Source of the DNA: an uncultured Erysipelotrichaceae bacterium
GTDB lineage: Bacteria > Bacillota_I > Bacilli_A > RF39 > UBA660
NCBI GenBank assembly: GCA_902772675.1
Contig: CACYBN010000148.1
Coordinates: 1-6,271, forward strand
DNA length: 6,271 bases
Reading direction: 5' to 3'
The notes beneath the pieces are model-generated. The model saw nothing but the letters and a program-made list of their open reading frames with translations. It was not told where the DNA came from and did no database searches. Below are positions 1 to 4,923 of the stretch, one piece after another. Positions within the stretch are counted from its first letter, which is position 1. Each line of letters begins with the position of its first letter. Position numbers and translations under genes: made by a program.

Positions 1-1505
1 ATTGCACTATTAATTATTTTATTTTCTGCTTTATTAACTACTTTTTTCTTAATTCTATCAACATTTTTACTTTTTTCTTTTTCAGCTTTTTCTCTAGCTT
101 TAGCATCGGCTTTCTCTTTAGCTATTCTTTCTTTTTCAGCTTGTTTTTGAGCTTCTGCTTGTTCTTTAGCTAGTCTAGCTTCTTCTTCTGCTTTAATTTT
201 TGCTTGCTCTTTTTCTTCTCTTACTTTTTGTATTTTTTCATGAGCACTTTCTGAATCAACCATATTTTCATATTTACCATATAGTCTACTTGCTTTAATT
301 AAAGAATCTCTTTCAGCATCAGTTATAGTTCCCATTCTACTTTGTGGAGGTAAAATAGTAACTTTCTCAACAACGCTTGGTTCACCTTTTTCAGTTTGGA
401 AAGAAACTAAAGCTTCACCAGTAGCTAATTCTTTAATAGCAGCTTCAGTATTAAATTTAGGATTACTTCTAAATCCATCTGCAGCAGCTTTAATACTCTT
501 CTCATCAGTTTTAGTATATGCTCTTAAAACATGTTGTACTCTATTACCTAATTGAGATAAAATTTCATCATTGATATCAGATGGAGCTTGAGATATAAAA
601 TATAATCCTATTCCTTTTGATCTAATTAATTTAACTATTTGAATTAATTGTTTTACTACATTTTCTTTCATCTCTGAGAAAATTAAATGAGCTTCGTCAA
701 AGAAGAAAACTAATTTTGGCTTATCTAAATCTCCTACTTCAGGCATAGTATTATATAAAGTATTTAATAAATATAAAATCATAATTACATATGTAGTTGG
801 TGTTTTAAATAAAGTTTGAGCATCTAAAATATTAATATATCCATATCCATTATCAACATCATATTTCATGAAATCCATTACATCAAAAGCTGGTTCTCCA
901 AAGAATAAATCTCCTCCACCACTTTTTAAATTTAATACTGCTCTTTTTATTGACGTAATAGATTGAGTAGATATATTACCATATTTAGCAGAATATTCAC
1001 TTCTATTATCATTTACATGACTTAATATACTATCTAAATCATCTAGATTGATCAATTCTAAATTTTCATCTTCAGACACTCTAAATACTACACCTAAAAC
1101 TTCTTCTTGAGTATCAGTTAAATCTAACATTCTTGATAATAATCTATATCCGATCGAAGAAACTGTTGCTCTAATAGGATGACCTAATTTACCATTTACA
1201 TCAAAATAAGTAGTTGGATATTTTTGAAAAGAATATGTATCTGTAATACCTAACTTTTCTACTCTACTAGTAATATTATCATTACTTACTCCTTCAAAAC
1301 TCATACCAGCAAGGTCACCTTTAACATCTACTAAAAATACTGGAACACCTGCTGCTGAAAAAGATTCTGCCATTACTTTTAAAGTTACTGTTTTACCAGA
1401 ACCACTTGCTCCTGTAATCAATCCATGCCTATTAGCCATTTTAGGTAAAATAAAAGCTTCATTTTCATCATTTTTACCTATTAATATTTTTTTATCTATA
1501 TACAT
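1..1505 (-). CDS. HerA-like DUF853 (YjgR-type) P-loop ATPase, 3' end cut by window edge
   Basis: The frame is open from an ATG at 1505 to the left edge, giving 501 complete codons. Seen: Walker A GASGSGKT at residues 32-39, the family-typical DVKGDLAG stretch at 60-67, a Walker B strand ending FFFDEAH with D270/E271, a sensor-like FISQAPSDI, then QLGNRVQHVLRAYT around 318-331, which carries the probable arginine finger. These match the HerA-like C-terminal helicase family DUF853 (E. coli YjgR, about 500 aa), cytosolic hexamer-type ATPases related to DNA-pumping HerA/FtsK; the cellular role is not established. Residues about 422-481 are a long Glu/Lys/Ala/Gln-rich helix, probably coiled coil. 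The last visible residues (NKIINSA) resemble the start of the short conserved tail of the family, so probably only a few tens of residues are missing. AGGAGG at 1513-1518 fixes the start. The gene has its own promoter and a very short leader. Confidence 0.93.
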   Translation of the reverse strand, partial: MYIDKKILIGKNDENEAFILPKMANRHGLITGASGSGKTVTLKVMAESFSAAGVPVFLVDVKGDLAGMSFEGVSNDNITSRVEKLGITDTYSFQKYPTTYFDVNGKLGHPIRATVSSIGYRLLSRMLDLTDTQEEVLGVVFRVSEDENLELINLDDLDSILSHVNDNRSEYSAKYGNISTQSITSIKRAVLNLKSGGGDLFFGEPAFDVMDFMKYDVDNGYGYINILDAQTLFKTPTTYVIMILYLLNTLYNTMPEVGDLDKPKLVFFFDEAHLIFSEMKENVVKQLIQIVKLIRSKGIGLYFISQAPSDINDEILSQLGNRVQHVLRAYTKTDEKSIKAAADGFRSNPKFNTEAAIKELATGEALVSFQTEKGEPSVVEKVTILPPQSRMGTITDAERDSLIKASRLYGKYENMVDSESAHEKIQKVREEKEQAKIKAEEEARLAKEQAEAQKQAEKERIAKEKADAKAREKAEKEKSKNVDRIKKKVVNKAENKIINSA

Positions 1506-1512
1506 AAGTATT

Positions 1513-1518
1513 CCTCCT
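1513..1518 (-). promoter_or_regulatory. Shine-Dalgarno site of the HerA-like gene
   Basis: A perfect AGGAGG on the minus strand lies 7 bases before the ATG at 1505. It is the strongest ribosome binding site in the window and confirms the start. The predicted transcription start falls at or next to it, so the leader is little more than the ribosome binding site. Confidence 0.85.
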
Positions 1519-1524
1519 ACCTGT

Positions 1525-1533
1525 ATTATATCA
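1525..1533 (-). promoter_or_regulatory. Extended -10 promoter of the HerA-like gene
   Basis: Minus-strand TGA followed by a perfect TATAAT (1525-1530) is an extended -10 element. At the 17-bp spacing the -35 position (about 1548-1553) reads TATAGA, a poor match, so the promoter probably relies on the TGn motif. It begins within 5 bases of the ylmH terminator U-tract. The predicted start is near 1518, leaving a leader of about 13 nt. Confidence 0.7.
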
Positions 1534-1537
1534 CAAT

Positions 1538-1569
1538 AAAAAAGACTTCTATATATTTTTTAGAAGTCT
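1538..1569 (-). terminator. Rho-independent terminator after ylmH
   Basis: On the minus strand, AGACTTCT pairs with AGAAGTCT (1543-1550 with 1562-1569). One further A-T pair closes the top, leaving a 9-base loop. A run of six T (complement of 1538-1543) follows. It lies 12 bases past the ylmH stop. The stem has few G-C pairs, as expected in this base composition. It also has T-rich sequence on the plus-strand side, but nothing converges on it here. Confidence 0.85.
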
Positions 1570-1581
1570 ATCTTTTTATAA

Positions 1582-2268
1582 TTATATATATTTTTTTATC
1601 AATATAATATAGTTATCTTTTTTAGTTTTATTTATAATACCAACATATTTATATTTACCATATTTTCTAATACTAAAAACATCTTCTTCTTTTAATGTTT
1701 TAGAATTATTAGTAACTATTTCATAATTTAATATTATTTCTTTATCTTTAATAATTTTATGTATTGTATCTCTATTAGTATGTAACAATCTTGAAATAAC
1801 TGTATCTATTCTTTCACTAGTAGAAATTATTTCTATCTCTTCATATCTATGTTCATAATCTTCTAAATAACTTAATTCTAATTCTTTAAGTTCTATTTTT
1901 ACATTTCCAACTTTATCTAAATTAGTTAATATATAATCTTTTATTGAATCTAATACATATATATAATATTTATCTTCACCAATAATAATATCTCCAAAAA
2001 CTGATGAATCTATACCTAAAGAAAATATGCTACCCATAATATCTTGATGTCTTATTTTACTCTTTGGAATTATTTCTAATAATGATACTTTAGGTTCTTC
2101 TTCTACATAGAAAATTACTTTTTCTGCATCTTTATACGACTTAAATATTTTATATTTCTTCTTAAGTCTTTTACTCACTTCTTTTTGCATTTTTCCATCT
2201 AAAAATCTAGTAGAACCATCTTCTAAAATTTTATTTACATTTTTTACTATTTCATAATTGTTATTCAT
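1582..2268 (-). CDS. ylmH: YlmH-family S4-domain RNA-binding protein
   Basis: This 228-aa cytosolic protein (family usually about 255-260) matches YlmH along its length. The central domain has the family signature RHQDIMGS at 73-80, then SLGI and FGDIIIGED (91-99). The C-terminal S4 RNA-binding domain covers about 152-212 (ERIDTVISRLL through SIRKYGKYKYVG). In Bacillus subtilis YlmH binds the large ribosomal subunit and can substitute for RqcP in ribosome-associated quality control (known for the family). The first domain looks shortened, about 30 residues less than usual. The start is ATG 2268, preceded by AGGTGA; an ATG four bases upstream is out of frame. In many Firmicutes ylmH sits in the ylmDEFG-divIVA cell-division cluster. 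Here it is a single gene with its own promoter and terminator, between a nucleotidyltransferase and a HerA-like ATPase. Confidence 0.93.
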   Translation of the reverse strand: MNNNYEIVKNVNKILEDGSTRFLDGKMQKEVSKRLKKKYKIFKSYKDAEKVIFYVEEEPKVSLLEIIPKSKIRHQDIMGSIFSLGIDSSVFGDIIIGEDKYYIYVLDSIKDYILTNLDKVGNVKIELKELELSYLEDYEHRYEEIEIISTSERIDTVISRLLHTNRDTIHKIIKDKEIILNYEIVTNNSKTLKEEDVFSIRKYGKYKYVGIINKTKKDNYIILIKKYI

Positions 2269-2285
2269 ACATTCACCTAATTAGC

Positions 2286-2314
2286 AATATAATATCATAA
2301 AAAAAGAGAATCAA
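2286..2314 (-). promoter_or_regulatory. ylmH promoter, with -35 box in the upstream terminator loop
   Basis: Minus strand: -35 TTGATT (2309-2314), 17-bp spacer, -10 TATATT (2286-2291). An alternative overlapping extended -10 reads TGA plus TATTAT (2289-2297). Either predicts a leader of only about 10-15 nt before the ATG at 2268. The -35 box contains the TGA stop codon of the nucleotidyltransferase gene (2311-2313) and lies in the loop of its terminator. Confidence 0.6.
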
Positions 2315-2325
2315 TCTCTATTTTT
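2299..2325 (-). terminator. Short hairpin terminator of the nucleotidyltransferase gene
   Basis: Minus-strand AGAGA / TCTCT (2315-2319 with 2305-2309) closes a 5-base loop and is followed by seven T (2299-2305). The stem can extend by A-U pairs past a one-base bulge at 2320, using 2321-2325. The stop codon TGA (2311-2313) is in the loop. The stem is short, so read-through into ylmH is plausible. Confidence 0.65.
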
Positions 2326-3438
2326 AAAGAAATATTTCATTCCTCTTTTAGGTGTTCTCAATTCTCTTTGAGATATTTTATCTAAATACTTATGAATATG
2401 AGTTGCAAGTTTCTTATAACCAGATTCAGTCATATTATCAGATACAAATTCGTCATGTCTTCCTTTATAGAAATTCCTTCCTGCATCATATATTTGATAT
2501 TCATCTTTGAATCTATTAAATGGAACCAATCTATTATTCTTATAAGCATGACTATCAAAATCAATACATGCATCATAGAAACTTCCTCCATTTTGTAAAA
2601 TCCAATTCTCTACTCCTACTCCTCCTAATCCTCCTTCGGGATTATTAGTACTATGAGAAGGTTTATAAGCTTTAATATTTTTACAAAATCTTTTAGCTTC
2701 AATTATATTATCTAAAACATCTTCATATTTAGAATAATTATTCTCTTTAATATTATCCAATCTATCTTTTAAAGCCATATCAGTACTATAAAAATAATTA
2801 GTTCCTTTTTCTATATAACTAATATCTATAGACATAGGTTCTTCTATACCCGGAATATTTACCTCTCTAAATCTAATATTATCATCTTCAGTAATTGATT
2901 TATTATTCTTACATTCATCATAATCTAAATTAAGTTTTTTACATATTCTTCTATTCATATCTTCTTTATCAAAGTCATGATCTACTATCATAACAAAATC
3001 AAAATCTGAAGAATAATTAATATTAGTTCCTCTACCAGTTGATCCAGTATCAATTAAATCCAAATCATCAGGTAAAGCTTTATCAATTAATCTTTTCTTA
3101 TTAAAAGAATCATCTATCATTGAAGAATTATCTATATTTGGTACATAATACAAATTCTTAGATACTATAAATTTACCAGTATTATATCTATCAATTCCTG
3201 ATAGTTTTTTCTTTAATAGATTATAATCTTCTCTAGTAAAAACTAAATTATTATCTTTATCATATACTTCTATATAATTAGAATCTAATACAATAAAAAA
3301 TTTTATATGATTTAATAATTTTTTATCATCTATCTTAAATACTATCTTAGAATCAGATAGTAGTCCTATAAAATCATAATATGTTCCACTAGAAATAAGA
3401 TTACTTAAAGTATCATAATTACTTGAATCAATAATCAT
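2311..3438 (-). CDS. Pol-beta-superfamily nucleotidyltransferase (CCA-enzyme / CD-NTase-like core)
   Basis: I take the start as ATG 3438, giving 375 aa. Seen: the helix-turn GS signature GSTGRGTN (G132-S133), then SDFDF with metal-binding D145 and D147, and a third acidic residue D205 in the strand PMSIDISY. These are the three catalytic carboxylates of this fold. A helix with EAKRFCKNIKAY follows, then GGLGGVGVENWILQNGGSF around 269-287. That block resembles the GxSGxxxExLxxxYGSF block of archaeal-type CCA-adding enzymes, and GSxxRGTxI..SDxD is also shared with CD-NTases. Residues 1-110 match no domain I know; there is no membrane segment. The expected chemistry is NMP transfer from an NTP; the substrate (RNA 3' end, protein, or cyclic nucleotide formation) cannot be read from the sequence. 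It is a single-gene unit, not next to any recognisable effector. Confidence 0.85.
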   Translation of the reverse strand: MIIDSSNYDTLSNLISSGTYYDFIGLLSDSKIVFKIDDKKLLNHIKFFIVLDSNYIEVYDKDNNLVFTREDYNLLKKKLSGIDRYNTGKFIVSKNLYYVPNIDNSSMIDDSFNKKRLIDKALPDDLDLIDTGSTGRGTNINYSSDFDFVMIVDHDFDKEDMNRRICKKLNLDYDECKNNKSITEDDNIRFREVNIPGIEEPMSIDISYIEKGTNYFYSTDMALKDRLDNIKENNYSKYEDVLDNIIEAKRFCKNIKAYKPSHSTNNPEGGLGGVGVENWILQNGGSFYDACIDFDSHAYKNNRLVPFNRFKDEYQIYDAGRNFYKGRHDEFVSDNMTESGYKKLATHIHKYLDKISQRELRTPKRGMKYFFKNRD

Positions 3439-3447
3439 ACTATCCAA

Positions 3448-3454
3448 CCCTACT
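3448..3454 (-). promoter_or_regulatory. Ribosome binding site that decides the nucleotidyltransferase start
   Basis: Minus-strand AGTAGGG directly abuts an in-frame TTG at 3447, leaving no spacer. It stands 9 bases before the ATG at 3438, a workable distance. This favours the ATG, so the protein is three residues shorter than the longest reading frame would suggest. Confidence 0.65.
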
Positions 3455-3464
3455 TTCTAGAGTA

Positions 3465-3473
3465 ATTATAGCA
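3465..3473 (-). promoter_or_regulatory. Extended -10 promoter of the nucleotidyltransferase gene
   Basis: Minus-strand TGC precedes a perfect TATAAT (3465-3470), forming an extended -10. No good -35 box is present at 16-18 bp (the region reads GATTAC or similar). The element starts one base after the upstream terminator T-run. The predicted start is near 3458, for a leader of about 20 nt. Confidence 0.7.
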
Positions 3474-3474
3474 T

Positions 3475-3510
3475 AAAAAAAGAAAAAGTAATCTATACAA
3501 CTACTTTTTC
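3475..3510 (-). terminator. Terminator of the two-gene operon, overlapping its last codons
   Basis: Minus-strand GAAAAAGTA pairs perfectly with TACTTTTTC (3502-3510 with 3482-3490), with an 11-base loop and seven T at 3475-3481. The 5' arm is coding sequence for the last residues of the 84-aa protein, and its TAG stop (3493-3495) lies in the loop. Confidence 0.82.
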
Positions 3511-3747
3511 CCAGATTTTTCTAATAAATTTTAATGATAGAGTTGAAATAATAAAACCTAATACTGGTACTAGTGAACTTAAAAAAATATTTTTATATTC
3601 ATTAATTAAATATGAATAGATTACTACTATAATATAAGTAATTATACATATTAATATTTTTCTAGTCCAACTAGTTTCCCATTTTTTATCTAACTCAACT
3701 CTTTTATTTCTTTGTTTTATCTCTTTTATTTCTTTATTAACATCCAT
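3493..3747 (-). CDS. Small two-helix membrane protein, unknown function
   Basis: 84 aa. A charged N-terminal helix (Lys/Glu-rich, residues 4-22) leads into KWETSWTRK (22-30), followed by two predicted membrane helices at about 30-49 and 54-76. The second contains LVPVLGFIISTLSL; the tail KFIRKIWEK is basic, and the Lys/Arg at both ends suggest a helical hairpin with both termini inside. I have the impression that small bacterial membrane proteins of this shape, with a conserved WETS-type motif before the first helix, recur in genomes, but I cannot name a family or function. The ATG at 3747 lies inside the last codons of the preceding gene (11-base overlap) and has AGGAGAA upstream within that gene, so translation is probably coupled. 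It is the second and last gene of its operon. Confidence 0.82.
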   Translation of the reverse strand: MDVNKEIKEIKQRNKRVELDKKWETSWTRKILICIITYIIVVIYSYLINEYKNIFLSSLVPVLGFIISTLSLKFIRKIWEKVVV

Positions 3748-4174
3748 ATTGAATTTCTCCTATACTTTTTACATGTCCTTTCTCACATTCAGTTGAAGAT
3801 GTAGATTTAGAATCTTCTTCTACTAATCTAGATAAAAGATTATTCTTATCAAAAACAACTAAACTACTTGCATAAAGAGCCTCTAAAGATTTATTTCCAG
3901 CTTCTTTACTTCTATAATTTCTAGAATCATCCATTATTAATCTAAATAGAGCTCCCTTTCTTTCTTTATCCATTGGATCATAAAATTCTCCCATAGGAAT
4001 TCTTGGTAATAAAGATCCTCCATCAAAATTAAAGATTAAAACTACTTCTAGAACCGGTTTAGAATCTTCTTGTTTATATGTTAAATACATAGATTCAATA
4101 AAATCTTTATCCCTATAGGCCAAAAAAGTAGAAACTACTTTTTCTGCCAAAAAAACATATTCTCTTTTTTCCAT
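3737..4174 (-). CDS. Hypothetical soluble protein, 145 aa
   Basis: I do not recognise this protein. Seen: ATG 4174 with a GGGGAA-type ribosome binding site 7-8 bases upstream, its own TATAAT promoter, and a balanced sequence with no signal peptide or membrane helix. The N-terminal part (about 5-50) looks like a helix followed by strands (VLEVVLIFNF at 41-50). A middle part rich in charged and aromatic residues (LPRIPMGEFYDP, 56-67) and a helix at about 94-118 follow. The tail from 120 is Ser/Thr/Glu-rich and probably disordered. Two cysteines (130 and the final residue 145) do not form a lipobox. The last codons contain the ribosome binding site and start codon of the next gene, so the tail is constrained by that signal. 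Co-transcription with the small membrane protein suggests they act together, but that is inference. Confidence 0.8.
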   Translation of the reverse strand: MEKREYVFLAEKVVSTFLAYRDKDFIESMYLTYKQEDSKPVLEVVLIFNFDGGSLLPRIPMGEFYDPMDKERKGALFRLIMDDSRNYRSKEAGNKSLEALYASSLVVFDKNNLLSRLVEEDSKSTSSTECEKGHVKSIGEIQYGC

Positions 4175-4199
4175 AACTAGTTCCCCTTAACCGTGTGAT

Positions 4200-4227
4200 A
4201 TTATACCACAAAAAAGAAGAATTACAA
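4200..4227 (-). promoter_or_regulatory. Promoter of the 145-aa/84-aa operon
   Basis: Minus strand: -35 TTGTAA (4222-4227), 16-bp spacer, and an extended -10 made of TGG plus a perfect TATAAT (4200-4205). The -35 box lies in the loop and first stem base of the VWA-operon terminator. The predicted start near 4193 gives a leader of about 19 nt including the ribosome binding site. Confidence 0.75.
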
Positions 4228-4238
4228 CATTCTTCTTT
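4210..4238 (-). terminator. Strong terminator of the VWA operon
   Basis: Minus-strand AAAGAAGAAT pairs with ATTCTTCTTT (4229-4238 with 4213-4222) around a six-base loop. The 3' arm runs into a six-T tract (4210-4215). The TAA stop of the BatC-like gene (4237-4239) overlaps the base of the stem. Confidence 0.87.
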
Positions 4239-4923
4239 ACCATGTCTTTCCATCGTAGTAATTTCCAAAAGAACCTTGTCTTTCTTCGGAGTCACTTCTT
4301 TCTTCTTCAGCCCTTTTATTTCTCTCTTCGATTTCTTTTTGTCTTTCCTTTTCTGCATCACTTTCATCTTCATCTTCAGAGTCTCCGTTATCGTCACCAT
4401 CATCTTCTGAATCATCATCATCATCTTCTGAATCTCCACCTTTACAAGCTTCTTCCAATTGAATTAGATAATTATTTATTTCATCATACAAAATTTTAGA
4501 ATCATCATTTTCTATAATACATTTACTAGTTTCAAGTTCTTCTTTTGCTTTTTCATATAATTTTTTCATTTCATCACAATTAGAATCTTCAGTTACTTGA
4601 TTAATAATAGATAAACCCAAATTATCTACTACAAGACAATATCTATCTTTTGGTATTTTTTCTTTTAAAGCTCTTCTATATTTATCTTCAGCTTCTTTAT
4701 ATTTTTCTTTTTTATATAATATATTTCCTTCATTATAATAAATAATATACTTTTCATCTATATTAATCTTTTCTAAAATTTTCAATAAATTAGAATCATA
4801 TACTTCTTTTTCATAATTACTAATAATTATTTCATTCATAGCAAATCTACCTAAAAAGAAGAAAAATATAAGTACTATTATTATAAATAATACTAATAAT
4901 AGAATTTTAATTATCTTTTTCAT
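4237..4923 (-). CDS. BatC-like TPR membrane protein with acidic tail
   Basis: 228 aa. An N-terminal membrane anchor (about 5-25, preceded by MKK) is followed by an extracytoplasmic region with one clear TPR (about 61-94: YYNEGNILYKKEKYKEAEDKY) and a second helical pair (about 95-158). Residues 163-189 are almost only Asp, Glu, Ser and Gly, built on DSEDD repeats. A charged helix (190-215) and a short aromatic end (GSFGNYYDGKTW) follow. A TPR protein directly after two VWA proteins is the BatA-BatB-BatC order, and Bat proteins are thought to form a membrane complex linked to a MoxR AAA ATPase (known for the family). Most BatC-like proteins I know end in Gln/Asn-rich tails, so the acidic tail is different. 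The start ATG 4923 overlaps the BatB stop as ATGA and has GAGAGGTG upstream. It is the last gene of the operon. Confidence 0.85.
   Translation of the reverse strand: MKKIIKILLLVLFIIIVLIFFFFLGRFAMNEIIISNYEKEVYDSNLLKILEKINIDEKYIIYYNEGNILYKKEKYKEAEDKYRRALKEKIPKDRYCLVVDNLGLSIINQVTEDSNCDEMKKLYEKAKEELETSKCIIENDDSKILYDEINNYLIQLEEACKGGDSEDDDDDSEDDGDDNGDSEDEDESDAEKERQKEIEERNKRAEEERSDSEERQGSFGNYYDGKTW
4398..4434 (-). repeat. In-frame 21-bp-spaced direct repeat coding DSEDD
   Basis: A 16-base unit (4398-4413) recurs exactly at 4419-4434, 21 bases or seven codons apart, in the acidic tail of the BatC-like protein. A degenerate third copy lies around 4368-4386. The array mixes GAT with GAC and other C-ending codons, which are uncommon elsewhere in the window. 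This could be recent tandem duplication followed by codon drift. Confidence 0.8.

Noticed and set aside
2392..2598. Plus-strand reading frame of 68 codons opposite the nucleotidyltransferase
   Set aside because: It is antisense to a gene with clear catalytic motifs, has no good ribosome binding site, and has a composition typical of the reverse complement of AT-rich coding DNA.
2311..3438. A CBASS anti-phage operon
   Set aside because: The GS and DxD motifs would fit a CD-NTase, but the gene has its own promoter and terminator and neither neighbour is an effector or Cap-type protein; ylmH is a housekeeping-type gene.
3439..3447. TTG at 3447 as start of the nucleotidyltransferase
   Set aside because: The ribosome binding site AGTAGGG touches the TTG with no spacer but is well placed for the ATG at 3438.
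4113..4439. Minus-strand frame of 108 codons, rich in Met and Lys
   Set aside because: It is a shifted reading of the GAT/GAA repeat tract (giving ATG and AAG), it crosses the strong terminator, and it overlaps two better supported genes.
4381..4440. A CRISPR-like or regulatory repeat array
   Set aside because: The repeats are in frame with the acidic coding tract, have a 21-bp codon-phased period and have no unique spacers.
4195..4499. Two overlapping plus-strand frames rich in Phe, Leu, Ser and His
   Set aside because: They are the reverse complement of the acidic GAT/GAA repeat tract of the BatC-like protein; the His-rich and Phe-rich runs follow from that low complexity.
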